From the NCBI GenBank assembly GCA_032433595.1, contig JASWJB010000036.1:1-64000 (forward strand): a stretch of 64,000 nucleotides of DNA. The letters are read 5' to 3'. Under the pieces are notes generated by a model, which was given only the letters and a program-made list of their open reading frames with translations, did not search any database and was not told the origin of the DNA. Position 1 is the stretch's first letter, and each line of letters opens with the position of its first letter. The position numbers and the translations under genes were made by a program. This DNA comes from Conoideocrella luteorostrata (taxonomy: Eukaryota; Ascomycota; Sordariomycetes; Hypocreales; Clavicipitaceae). Shown in pieces: positions 21,151-33,563 of this stretch.

Positions 21151-22671
21151 TTGGCTCGGCAATCGGTATAGTTTGGCAGATCAGTCGTGATGGTTCAGCA
21201 GCTGTAGCTGCACTACGACCCCCCTTCAAGGTTCCCCTTTGACGTGTTCTTGTCTTCATTTTGTTTGACTACTCTTCTCATCTTGCAATCAAGACGGGCA
21301 GCGGTTGACGGCGATGATAAAGCTGAAGACGTCTTGCTGACATCTGACTCTCTTCTCTTTCTGTCTACCAGCCCGATTGCAGCTATATGCTTGTGGAGAA
21401 TAGGAGACTCAATGCTGATGTCCCAGGAGTAACCTACACAAGAAAGGGGGGATCTGGATTGTACACTTACTAGCAAGTCACCAGATTCAGTCGCCTTAAA
21501 GCTGGAACTTACAGTCTTTATTGAGGGAATTGCGGGGACGCTCGAGGGAAGTGCTTTCCGAGGCGCCACTTATTAATAAATACCTCCTACTCTCCGCAAC
21601 CAACAGCTAAACTTCCCTCCTCGTATTTGGTGCATCTATTTTGACCTTGGTAGGATCACGAGCCGAAGGAGCAGCGTGCATCCACTATAGATCTTGAAGG
21701 TGAGCGAGCCAGTCAACGGCTGCGCAGCCTGGAGGCTTATCAGAGTCTCTAGTGGAGCCAACGGGGATCCATACAACCTAGATGGGGGCAGCTGCCGGAA
21801 TAACGTGAGTACTTCGTGCAGATCTAAGTAGCAATTTAGTGAGGATTCATCTCAGTCTTGAAGGCTTCAAGGGGCAGCTCCGCTCTTCCAAGGTTGACCT
21901 TCCCACTTTACAATACTAATTAAGTATGATAGTGCTAGCGCCCCATAGAACAAGCTGAAGATGTTGATACCTTTAATGTACATTAGTGGGCTAAGCGTAT
22001 TTTATTTTCTACTGGCCCTTGCTTTAAAAACGTGGAGGTTCTCGCCTCACACAAAATTGATGCTACCTATACTCAATTAGCTAGTAAAAACATTGAGTGC
22101 CATTAAATACAGTTACTGAAGCAAAATAGTTCTCAAGCAATATTGCATATGTAGTTACATCACTCGGGCATTGATTCTTTGTACACTTACTTTAATACCA
22201 ACGTGCCGACGGGGAAATCGAAACAGATGCGCCATGCCAGGATGTCCCTGTTCCCTATTCCTTTTTTTATTTTATTTTCAATTCAGGATAGTTAAATAAT
22301 TGGCGTCATCTCCAAGCTCGTAAGTTGCAATTGCTCCTCTCAAGCCATGATGCCGCTACCGATTTGTGCAGTTGAAGCTAGAGTGGATACTGCAACGCCC
22401 CGCTCAGTACGGAGTACTGAAGCGCCGGATTTTGCCTTTCCACATCATGATACCAGACGTCTATTGACCGACCACTGGATTGCGGGGCACAGTTATTGAA
22501 AGTAGAAGAATCTCTATGCCGACCCTTTTCGGCAACGATATAACTAATATATACGACTTAGGTGCCGTCATTACCACTTTTATATCGGTTGCATCGTTGT
22601 CTTGATGATTAGCGACGCACTGTCACTTTACCTAAGCCACGACCCGAAATGACTCCTCCAATCTTACCGCA
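21151..22671. other. Intergenic, A/T-rich in part
   Basis: This stretch of about 1.5 kb lies between the dead transporter and iks1. A 118-codon minus frame at 21213-21569 (MAPRKALPSSVPAIPSIKTV...) is Ser/Thr-rich with no domain and may be chance. One copy of the dispersed motif lies at 22409-22420. Confidence 0.45.
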
Positions 22672-25044
22672 ATGTCGCTGATACCCTATCATCCAAGGGA
22701 AGGTCGCGAGATCGTTCTGTAAGCCTCTGTAGCCTATCCTGGTTCCGAAGCATATCTCGTTTCCCATGGCATACTACTGCCTTGTTTTACAATTTTGGTT
22801 GATCTGTACACACTGCTGAACAATTATGCGCTTAGACGCCACCGAAATGCCGTTGTCGTCCGCGATCGAGAATCCCAACGTCTTGAGATTAGAGGCTCCG
22901 AATGCCCAACATGCCATCAACCTCTAGGTCGTGCACCATCCCCTGAACGAGCTTACGACAGGTCATATGAAATGAATCACGAATATGTCAATCCAGAGTA
23001 CTTTCGAATGCTCAGGACGGGAAACCACAGCTTCCCAGGCGGAAACGGTCCTCCAAGCCCTGTCAGAAGGCTAGTTGAGCCAGCATCGGTTGTAAGACCG
23101 CAATCTCGAGCCACACCTCACCCAGAAGTGATATCGAACCAAGAAGAGACAGTGTTTATATCCAGCAACCCAGAAATTCCACTGAACGAGAGAAGTAGAA
23201 TTCGACGTGAAGCATTTAGTCCAAACTATTTCAAAACCTTTTTCGTGGAAGAGCGAGTCCTAGGCAAAGGGGGCAAGGGTGTGGTGCTGTTGGTACGTCA
23301 TGAGATTGATGGCTGCCCTTTAGGACATTTTGCCTGCAAGAGAGTCCCAGTCGGTGACGATCACTCCTGGCTAGAAAAGGTCTTGATCGAAGTCGAGCTT
23401 CTGGCTAAACTTTCGCACCCAAACCTTGTGTCATACCGCCACGTTTGGCTCGAGGATATCCGACTGACGAGATTTGGGCCAAGTGTTGCCTGCGCTTTCA
23501 TCCTGCAACAATATTGTAACAGTGGTGATCTTCACCAGCATGTTATCGGTGGCGCACCTAAAGAGGTCACTAAGGAAGAGTTGAAAGCACAGATAAGACG
23601 GCGGTCCAGAGGTCACGCGGAGATGCCGCAAGATCCATACAGTGCTAAGCCGCAGCTATCCTTTGAGGAGATATATTCTCTTTTCAAAGATATCACTTCT
23701 GGAGTAGCATACCTTCACGGCGCGAATTATATCCACCGAGACTTAAAACCGAGTAACTGTCTCCTTCACCACGAGGGTGGAAAGTTGACATGCCTCATCA
23801 GCGACTTCGGCGAAGTTCAACCTGAAAATGCGGTTCGCAAATCTACAGGCTCCACTGGCACTATCTCATATTGTGCTCCTGAAGTGTTGAAAGTCGACAT
23901 CTCGGGTCAGTTTGGAAATTTCACAACCAAATCAGACGTGTTCTCTCTTGGAATGATTCTATATTTCATGTGCTTTGGAAGACTGCCCTATCAAGGTGCC
24001 AATGCCATCCAAGAAGAACTCGAAGACATTGATCAATTGCGTGCCGAGATTACGGATTGGCAAGGCTTTCAAGACGAGAGGCAGAAACGCCCAGACCTGC
24101 CGTCTAAGCTATATACATTATTGAAGAAGCTGTTAGCGCTGGATCCTGCGGAACGTCCTAGTGCGAATGAGGTTCTACTAGCGATGAGGAGCGAAACAAA
24201 TTTCGACAATATCACCAAAGGAGATTGGGTGACGAGTGCTCCCTCAACACTCCGCGGTAATCGAATTCAAAATCTAGACTCTCCGATGCTACCGGGCACA
24301 CCTATCCCTGGTAAGACTAATGACCACGGCTTAACTTCAAGCGAAGAGCTGATACTTTGAATAGATCCCAAGAAAGAAAATTCGCGAGGACGACCGGGAA
24401 TGCGGACAGAGAGCGCTGGCTCTAATTCACCACCTTTAGACGGTATAAGATCCCCCAAAGATCTCGGCATCATGTCGCAAAATGATACATTTTCAAATCA
24501 TGAACGGCATAATCATGTTGGCTTCGAAGGTGGCAGCCTAGGAAACGATGGAGATGGCTCAAATGCTACGGATGACACTGGGACAGTAGCTACAGAGTCA
24601 GATGGGCAATCTGCCCCACGTCTTCTGATGGCTCCCCCTCGAACCCTAAGAAGAGAGTTGTGGCATCGAGTCACAGTCATTTGCCACTGGCTAATTTGGG
24701 GATTTGGAATCGATGAAGGCGTAGTCGATTTCATCATTCGCTCAATGATATTCTTGTTCAAGCTCACCACCCTTGCTCGGCCATGCTGGCCCTATGTGCT
24801 TAACTTAGAAGTCGGATTCCCTCTGGTGATAATTGCTGCGCTGGAGCTGGGGTGGCCTGGCTCTGTATTTAATCTTGGTGCCACTCAAAGCCAGATCATG
24901 CTTGATACGTCACACGGAAGAAAATGGCGCGGACTCGGAATTGGCACCAGGGCGTTATTATTAGGATTTCACATCGGCGCTCTGTGGATTGCTCGTCGGT
25001 GGGAGGTATTATGCACCAGAGAGTCCCATAGTGAGTGGGCTTAG
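22672..25044 (+). CDS. iks1: Ser/Thr protein kinase of the Iks1 family
   Basis: Three exons (22672-22718, 22836-24310, 24365-25044; introns of 117 and 54 nt) encode 733 aa. The start is MSLIPYHPREGREIVL-RHRNAVVV, as in fungal Iks1 proteins. A CPTCHQPL cysteine pair follows, then EYVNPEYFRML and the kinase domain: VLGKGGKGVVLLV (about 157-169), ACKRVPVG with the ATP lysine, YIHRDLKPSN (about 314-323), SDFGE (about 338) and SYCAPEVL. The C-terminal part after PIP-DPKKENSRGR has hydrophobic segments (for example HLIWGF-type and FPLVIIAALELGWPG, GIGTRALLLGFHIGALWI), suggesting membrane association. The second intron (GTAAGA..TAG) is a multiple of three and contains an in-frame TGA at 24358, so an unspliced message ends there. 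Substrate unknown. Confidence 0.88.
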
Positions 25045-25391
25045 CAGCGAGAGCATCCTGATATCTGTGTAATTAGCAAAAGTTGATCGTTCTGTCTGCA
25101 GGGTGTGGGCTAAGATCATCAAACACTACTAATGATTTGAGTCACTCCACCGCGTACTTTGTGCAGATTAGCAAATCGTCGAGGTATTCCATATAGCTGG
25201 GCAAAGTATAAGTTACAAGACAATATCCTGATTGTGTTCTTAGCATGTTGTATTACCCTCACAGCCGAAATCCATCGAGGAATGCATTCACTGGAATATA
25301 TAAGGAAGTCGAGTGGTTGAAAAATGTGGAACTCTGCTTTGTTTTGCCGGCGTAGGCAATACTTGGATAACCGTACGTACTTGACTTGTGT
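25045..25391. other. Intergenic between convergent genes
   Basis: This 347-base stretch holds the 3' ends of iks1 (+) and the nucleoside permease-family gene (-). Nothing else was seen. Confidence 0.5.
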
Positions 25392-26773
25392 TCATTTTAG
25401 CATTGCTCTCAATCCAAAACGTTCACGCCTGCCCATTTCAACAGCGGCTAAACCAACATTGTAACCACCCGACTGAACTTTCTTTCCCTTGGTTAAGCTA
25501 CCGAATCCGAAATCTGGCTCTCCTCCAAGGCTACCAAAGATGTCACCTATATAATTGCTTGGCTTTATTCCGCGCTTATAAGTGCAGTTCCAATCGGAAA
25601 CGATACCTTTGACGATTTCAACCCCTGCGTTGTAAACGTTATCGATTGCAATCATGAACCCATTCTGATCAGTTCTTGTCAGATGCTCCCAGTCAGATAA
25701 CTGAGGGGGTGGTCGATCAAAGTTCGACCCTGTCATTCTATCTTGTCAGCTTCAGAATTATATGTAGCCTGGTGATGCTCAAAAGTCAGTTCAAAGACCC
25801 ACCAGTTCTCAAAATAATGAGCCTCGCAAAATCAACGAGACCTTCAATGGCACCTCTAACCATGACCTCCAGGGTTGCATTCTCCTCTTGAGCACTCATA
25901 CAGTAAATTCCCGTGTTGTTGGTCCACACTTCGGTTGTGTTCTCAAATGCAATGGCGAGTTTCGTACCGGAATAGTAGACATCGCTTGTGGCGATATCAC
26001 ATTTGACAACACTCGGAGCTTTTGATGCCATGGCGTCCCTATAGCCTACACCAGAATATTTTGAGCGATACTCTTGTGGTCCTCTCTGGTCGGCAAGCCT
26101 TGCTCTGGATGCTAGCTTGTATGCCGCCTCCCTAAGTTTGTCATTGACTTCGAAAACCTCAGTTCCGTAGGTGATGGAGGGATACTGAAGCGGGTAGTCG
26201 CGCCCATAGGAGATGTAGCCTGTCGGCCAGTCCTGAGGAAGGGACCGGGGATCGATTTCGTACTGAAGGGCGACCTGTACAGTGTACCGAGCGAGCGCAA
26301 CACTGCCGATAGTGGCGTAGTGAGGATTGACACCGGCGATTCCTGCAAACAGAAAATACGACTTCCGGAGATCAAATCTTTTCGACAACACGAATGCCAT
26401 CATTGATGCAGCAGAGTTGATCTCACCTTCCCCGAGAGTTAACTGGCATACCTTCCCAATCTCCGTACAGAAAACACGGGGGAAGAGCATAGAAAGACCA
26501 GGAACGGCTGTTGAAATTGCAGTGAGATTTCCCAGCTTTGACTCATTGAACCGGCTGTACCAAATCTGTGCTTCTGGTTGCCACTATATATCCTCGTCGC
26601 GGATTAGTTCGGTTCTAAGTAAAGTTGGGCGGGGTGTTATTTCATGAACTGACCATGGACACAATCACAACCTGTGGCGATATTACATCCTTCGTAGCGG
26701 CGTTGAAGTCGGAAGCCGACGTGCAACATCGCACGTAGAGTACGAACAGAGAAAGGAATCGACTCAGAGTCAT
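25392..26773 (-). CDS. Purine nucleoside permease (NUP) family protein, secreted
   Basis: Three exons (26773-26654, 26583-25803, 25729-25392; introns of 70 and 73 nt) encode 412 aa, the usual family length. The N-terminus, MTLSRFLSLFVLYVRCCTSA, is a signal peptide. Conserved pieces are KDVISPQVVIVSM-WQPEAQIWY, LFPRVFCTEIGKVCQLTLGEGE, GINPH-like AGVNPHYATIGSVALARY, SDVYYSGTKLA, NNTGIYCMSAQEENAT, ILRTG-SNFDRPPP, DNVYNAGVEIVKGIVSDW and NYIGDIFGSLGGEPDFG. The family is related in fold to nucleoside phosphorylases and is linked in Candida to nucleoside uptake; for this protein extracellular purine scavenging is inference. The last 30 residues after GEPDFG (TKGKKVQSGG...) look divergent, so the true end may differ. 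Confidence 0.87.
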
Positions 26774-28460
26774 TCCGAAGGACAGCCAGAAAGCAGATAT
26801 TGCGAATGAATGTAAATAAATTGGGACATCTCATCGGATTTACCAGGTCACTCACCTTGACTTTGACATGGGCTGACGATTATTTGCCCACATGAGATCC
26901 TTCAAACGAACCAGGGAACATGGGTTGTACGGGAAGTTGCACAGCGCTCACGTCCTAGACTTCGCTCGTTTGTCTGAGGGCAATGCTCTATCTAAAGTGA
27001 CTTTTATTACGGCTGCATTGTAACCGATATGTGATGTAACTATCATTTAGCATTGCAATATTAGACGATCAAGACATGGAGAAGCTAACGATATCAGCCT
27101 AAAATTCATGATTTGATACACATCACATCGAGGACTATGCAAGGTGGATGAGTTTACTCTATGTACACAATGAATGAACCCGCACTACATATATTGTCTT
27201 TGGATGAGACAACAAACAAACACTTACGCGAGCTAGGGTGAAATTCCTGACACCGGAGTTCACCTAGACCATAAATAAGACTCCGATTTGTGGGCCTCGG
27301 TGCTACGTGAGTATCCCAAGACTGGCTCTGCAAATGGGTGATTCTGTAAGGCGAGATAAGCCTCTCAATCTAGCGATAATTCGTGTAAGGAACCCCTTTC
27401 TCTAATAATTGAACAGGCACTCTTTCTTCTAATGGAAGCTAGACTATTTATGTATGTTCAGAGATGCTAAGCCTGGGGCCAATGACCTAATAACCATTGC
27501 CCTCAGTCTAGCAGGATTGGATAAGCTTTACTTGCCTCTAGAACAACACAGGGTTAAAATTCTAGGCTAGAGTCACAACCCGTCGTCACTTCTCCAATGT
27601 TTGTCGCCAAGCATCAGAAGTAGTCCCGGGTCAATTGGCCAGACCCTGATTGCTCCAGAAGTCAAGTTTTTGGGCCTCAATTGCACAAAATTTGCGAATT
27701 GCGAGTTCAATACTGCAGAGAGGAACTGAGGTGATAAAAGCCTGCTCAGCGTCTTCTAGATACGTTTTTTATATCACGAAGATGCTATGAAAGGGGCAAA
27801 ATTCTTGACATGTTGCGTAGCCGTACGCTTGAGATGGAGAATAAACGCCTATTTTCAAATGTCCTTGGGGCACTCCGTGCATTGTATGAATGTAAAAATG
27901 GATCGTTACCTACATCACAAAATCGGTCTTGTAATAGATTGTCCTAGTCGGTGGCACTGGACGAGGTCACAGATGCAAAAGACAAACGCATGTAAGTTAC
28001 CGACGAACCCGCAAATATAGCAGTAATTGTCCCCGAATTAATGAATCCTCAATATATCCCCCAAGCACTGGCGGAAATATCCTTGCTCGAAGCCAAATAA
28101 TCTGGAGTCTAGTTCGGTTGAGCCTGTCTACAGTTGGCTGCAGCGTTATCGCCGGGTTCGCCAACTTTGTCCATCGGGCGACCCGGCATCGCCGACCCCG
28201 CGCTGCTTTGAAGCTTGGCGACTTCATTGGCGACCCAATGGTGAACAACAACATACGCTCCACAAAAGCTGCGAAATTCAATGTGGAAACCTCTCAAAAT
28301 CCCCTAATTGGTGCAGGTCTCTCAGATGATCACTAATGGGGCCTGATGGTGGACAAGTCTCACGACTTGCTTGGCATGCGCCTAGAACCCACGCAGGAGC
28401 CTATGTATTTCAATTTGCCACAATTAATGCATCTAATGTTAATAATAATAATAATAATAA

Positions 28461-28491
<31 letters not shown>

Positions 28492-29480
28492 AAGAAGAAG
28501 AATTAGAGTCAGGATGGTTCATGATGTAGATGAAGTAGACGAGTTTCTTGGCACATTGAGACTAGTTGCCAATTAGACGTCTCAAATATTCTCGAATACC
28601 TCTTGTCTTTCGCGACGACGGCACCGGAATTGTCAATGAGACGCAAAGTCGTAGTGTTGGTTGCAACATCTGGTATTCTCCTTTCCGGTGATGTCCGGAT
28701 GGGTAACAAGTCTGCAGCGAAACAATATGCAGCGAAACAATAAGCATCGAAAAGAAGGACTTCAGTCAGTTCCTACTCATACATGAAGCTGCACATATCA
28801 TCATGGCATCCAGCTCTCGACTTATTTGAGAGTATCACATCACTTCGTTGGCCGCATTACCGTATTTGTGCTGCGCTCTATCTATACCTTGGAATCGCAA
28901 CGGTTCGCATTCCGTCAATTATTCTCGTCTCCAGAACAGAGCAAATTCCAGATCTATGCTTTAAAATAAATGCTCCACACTACGATAAACTTGAAGAAAT
29001 GCCCTGTGTGCTTCGTTCGTTGCTCCACAGCAAAGTATTTACCTCATGTTTGTCGTCGGGTCAAAGTGTGGTCGGCGGCGTTCTTTTTGGAGCAGGGGTT
29101 GGCGCACGTAGGAACGCCTCATCCTTGGCACTTGCACCCAAGCCCGGGTTTTCCACATCTGTGCACTATAAACCCAGCCAACAAGCCGGCGGAATTCGAC
29201 TGTTATCTCTCCCATCTGGTCTCCCATCTATCAACTCTACAAAAGTTCGCGCGGGTTTATACATGCTTGAAGCAGTCTCAATCGACTGCTGCTACTAATT
29301 CACAGTCGCGACCCGGTTCCAAAAGCCAAACCGACAAACGGTTCGTACACCGTACGACCTCCAACTCCTTCCTTTCTGGACATGCTCACCCAGACCCGTT
29401 CTACACTGTGAAGTCTCGAGACAACCTGCCCCTCGAGAGCCTTAGAATCCCCTAGAGGCTGCTGAAAAGGCCGCGCCTTT
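26774..29480. other. Long intergenic region
   Basis: This stretch of 2.7 kb holds no gene I can support. Short frames at 27787-28020, 27997-28281 and 28118-28336 have no domain. It contains the compound microsatellite at 28441-28500. A TATA-like CTATAAAC at 29165-29172 lies about 310 bases before the Ca2+-ATPase start and may belong to its promoter. Confidence 0.45.
28441..28500. repeat. Compound microsatellite (AAT)7(AAG)13
   Basis: Seven AAT units are followed without a break by thirteen AAG units. It lies in intergenic DNA; the polyarginine frame across it is an artefact. It is likely to vary in length between strains. Confidence 0.95.
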
Positions 29481-32400
29481 ATGGATTCCCTTGCCATTGA
29501 AAATGTACAGCGCCATGATGACCGTGGCCCTGCTCAAGACCAGAATGCCAGACCTCTAGCTGAAGAACTGCGAGAAGAATCGCCGATACCATCAAACAAC
29601 TTTGCGTTTACGCCATCCCAACTGCACAAGCTTATGACGCTACGCAGTCGTGTAGCGCTCGATTTCTTTGGCGGCCTTCGTGGCCTTGCTGCTGGTCTCC
29701 GAACCGACGTCGCTGCTGGTCTCGGTGTCGATGAAACCAGTCTTGATGGTACTGTTTCCTTCGAAGAGGTTGTGGCTGCCAGCCGCGAGTCACGTCCTCC
29801 CGCAATCCGAAGTGTTCCGCCATCATCGACACATCCCCTCCATCACGCTTTGCGCCTTGGTGAAAATTCCGACTCTCGCTACGCCGATCGAAGACGGATA
29901 TTTGGGGCTAATCGACTGCCGCGCCGGAGACAAAAGTCCTTTTTCAAACTTATGTGGATTGCATTCAATGATAAACTCCTCATCCTTCTGACAATATCGG
30001 CATGTATATCGTTGGCTATCGGCATCTACCAATCTGTAACTGCCGAGGAGGGTTATTCCAACATAGAGTGGGTTGATGGCGTTACGGTTGTGATTGCCAT
30101 TGTCATCATCGTTCTAGCGAGCGCCGCCAACGATTGGCAGAAGAACCATAAATTCGAGAAACTCAACAAACGAAAGCAACATCGAGACGTAACAGTCTTC
30201 CGATCCGGGAAGGCTCAACAAATCGACATCACGAAAGTCTTGGTGGGTGACGTGATGCACATTGAAGCTGGAGAAGTTGTGGCTGTGGATGGTATTCTCA
30301 TCCAAGCTGCAGGCCTTCATGTTAATGAGTCGTCAATATCTGGCGAATCCGGCTTGGTGCATAAGACAGTTCCTGGGGATCACGATGCTTCCCACGCTGT
30401 TCTGGCCGACCCTTTCATTTTGAGCGGCACTACAGTCACACGTGGTGTTGGACGATATCTAGTTCTCTCAGTCGGCGCAAACTCTACATATGGCCGAACC
30501 CTCATGTCTTTGCGTGAGGATGTCGAGGAAACCCCCCTACAAGCTAAACTAGGCCGCCTCGGCAAGCAACTCATTGTATTTGGAGCAATTGCTGGCGCTA
30601 TTTTTTTTATTATCTTGTTTATCCAATTCTTGATACGTCTAAAGGGAATGGCTAATCCAACACCGTCAAACAAAGCTGAGGATTTTTTCCGCATTCTTAT
30701 TCTGTCCATCACCGTTGTTATTATCACTGTTCCGGAAGGCTTGGCGCTTAATGTAACCGTTGCCCTCGCTTTCGCCACGACACGTATGCTACGAGATAAC
30801 AATTTGGTTCGGCTCATCCGCTCGTGCGAGGTCATGGGCAATGCTACTAGCGTCTGTTCCGATAAGACCGGCACCCTTACGAAAAATGAAATGACAGTTG
30901 TCGCTGGTCGCATTGGTCTCGATGGTGTCTTCGACGATATGGATGTACCCATTGTTGAAGATACACAACCTGCACCCGAGCCTACTGTTGTTAATGCCGA
31001 CAGTTCTGCGAAACTTGTTGCAGCTATGTCACATGAGGTAATGAGTCTCATCAAAGATAGCATTGCCCTTAACTCAACAGCCTTCGAAAGCGATGACTCT
31101 AAATCTTCAGAGTACTTTGGGTCCAGTACTGAAACCGCGTTGCTGAAATTCAGTCGAGACCATCTTGGAATGGGACTTTTGGGGACTGAAAGGGCCAACA
31201 CTCCCGTTGTTACCATGCTCCCCTTCGAATCGTCTCGAAAATGGATGGCTGTTCTCATAAGGCTTCCGAATGAAAGATACAGACTCTTGGTAAAAGGTGC
31301 TGCTGAAGTTGTCTTCGAATACTGCGCTTACGCCGTGGAAGATCACACGTACCAACTCACGACTGCTCGCCTAACGGAAGATGGAAGGTCCAGTTTCCGG
31401 GATACGATTTACAAACATGCTGGCAATATGCTTCGTCCTGTGGCAATCGCGTACAAGGATTTTGACGAATCTGAAGTTTTTGAGAATCCCGACGATGACC
31501 CAGCTTCTATTAACCTTGAATGGCTTGCGTCGGGATTGATATTTATTGGTTTCTTCGGGATCCGTGATCCATTACGGCCCGAAGTCATTGATTCGGTTAA
31601 AAAATGTCAGGAAGCTGGAGTGTTCGTTCGTATGGTCACGGGAGACAATTTTTTGACGGCCAAAGCCGTCGCTAGCGAGTGTGGCATTTACTCAAGTGGC
31701 GGCATTGCAATGGATGGGCCGACGTTCCGCAAACTTAGCCCTGAGCAACTCGATGTGGTAATCCCCCGTCTCCAAGTTTTGGCAAGATCGAGCCCGGAAG
31801 ACAAGCTCCTTCTCGTTAGTCATCTACGAGCTATGAATGAGACAGTAGCCGTCACTGGAGATGGCACAAATGATGCGCTGGCTCTCAAAGCGGCGGACGT
31901 AGGATTCGCTATGGGGATTCAAGGCACTGAAGTTGCAAAAGAGGCGGCTTCTATCATCCTTCTTGATGATAACTTTGCTTCCATTGTTAAAGCGCTGAGC
32001 TGGGGTCGTACAATTAATGACGCTGTTAAGAAATTCTGTCAGGTAGGTATGGATGAAACAAGGCTGATCGTTGGCTTTAGACTCAGGAGCTAATAGAGAT
32101 TTCGCTTTAGTTTCAATTTACCATCAACATCACAGCTGGAATTCTCACAATCATTTCTAAGCTTGTCGGCGACTCCATTTTCACGGTGGTTCAGCTACTG
32201 TGGATCAACCTTATAATGGACATCTTCGCTTCCCTAGGCCTAGCTACAGATCATCCATCACCGGATTTTCTTAAGCGCAAACCGGAACCACGCAACGCTC
32301 CAATCATCACCATTACGATGTGGAAGATGATTATTGGACAAGCCCTGTATCAATTAGCAGTTGTCTTCGTCGTACATTATGCTGGCTGGGACATATTCGA

Positions 32401-33319
32401 CCCGCATACGCCTGAGGAGATCGAGAAACTCCAAACGCTTGTTTTTAATATATATGTCTGGATGCAATTTTTCAACCAACACAACTGCCGTAGGGTGGAC
32501 AATAAGCTGGATATCTGGTATCAAGGAGTGCTACGAAACCCATGGTTTATCGGGGTCCAGATTCTCACCCTTGTTGGGCAGTTTGTCATCATCTTCCGGG
32601 GTGGGGAAGCTTTTGACACCGTCCCGCTAACAGGGGCACAATGGGGATGGAGTATGCTATTTGGATTGCTTACTATTCCTCTCGGCGCCTTGATTCGCCA
32701 AGTCCCGGACAGATACGTTGCCTCCTTTTTCCGGAAGGTTGGACAAGGCCTTCGGTGGATCACACAGCCGTTCCGAGCCTGGTGCTCTTGCCTTTCCATC
32801 CTGCATATTCGCAGTCGTCAGAAATTAGCTGAGGAGTCTCAGGAGATGGTATCCAGCGGAAAGAATGGTGCGAATGTTGACCGTAATATCGCGGCCTCGA
32901 AACGTCCTATCAGTGGCTCAACTCACAGTGAGAGTTCGGCTCCTAGGAGATACGTCTCAGAAGCGGCCACGGAAGGAACCGTTGAGGGCGATAGTGATGG
33001 AAAAGATGTAGACCTTCAGGCACTGGTTGACTCGGCCCGTCTGGGTCGCTCCATTGGCAAGAACATCCTGGAAATCCACCCAAAGACATTGCATGATGAC
33101 CCTATTCTTGGAACAAGAACCCATGTTAATATTCCGCCAAGCCAGGATCCAGGTATCTTGAAGTTCATGACTAAACCTCACCAGCAAGAGGAACCGCGTC
33201 GGCGGCGGAGACAACCGGCAAGGCAAGTTTGGTTAGAGCCCACTCGACCCAGACCAGCAACAACTACTCCAAGACAAGGGTTGACTTGGGAAGGCTTCTT
33301 GCGTTCCAAGCGTAGGTAA
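29481..33319 (+). CDS. P2B-type (PMCA-like) calcium-transporting ATPase
   Basis: This membrane Ca2+ pump exports cytosolic Ca2+ (plasma or vacuolar membrane) using ATP. Exons 29481-32042 and 32111-33319 (intron 68 nt, joining KKFCQ-FQFTINIT) encode 1256 aa. The N-terminus has the fungal PMCA features FAFTPSQLHKL, GLRTDVAAGL and SLDGTVSFEE. The actuator loop has SISGESG; the phosphorylated Asp is D461 in SDKTGTLTKNEMT; M6 carries WINLIMD. After the last membrane segments lies a long basic, Ser-rich tail ending in arginine-rich sequence. Two conserved prolines are replaced: M4 reads PEGLALNVT (usual PEGLPLAVT, P418-A422), and the hinge reads GDGTNDALALK (usual GDGTNDxPALK, L800). These may mark a subfamily or altered transport. 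The frame is otherwise complete. Confidence 0.92.
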
Positions 33320-33563
33320 GCCGTTAAACGGGGAGATCCGGATTTAACGCAATGCATTTTGACAACCGGTTATTTACACTAGGACTTGACCGGAGAGCAT
33401 TTGCGGGTAGTGCCAGTTGCATCACACCAACATTGTCACAAGGCATTGCATCATTATATCATCAACACATAGTTAGGTGTTTAATCTATCACACATATTT
33501 TTCAATTTAAGGAGATAAATAGGTTCAAAAATGAATAAGAATCATATGCATCGTGAGCTTTTT

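Noticed and set aside
21213..21569. 118-codon minus frame, Ser/Thr-rich (MAPRKALPSSVPAIPSIKTV...)
   Set aside because: It has no domain, lies beside a pseudogene in gene-poor DNA, and has a doubtful 37-nt internal intron candidate. I could not support it as a gene.
24400..25044. Separate 214-codon gene after the kinase
   Set aside because: It is in the same frame as the kinase and joins it through a well-formed 54-nt intron, so it is the kinase's C-terminal part.
28346..28576. 76-codon frame with a run of arginines
   Set aside because: It is created entirely by the (AAT)7(AAG)13 microsatellite.
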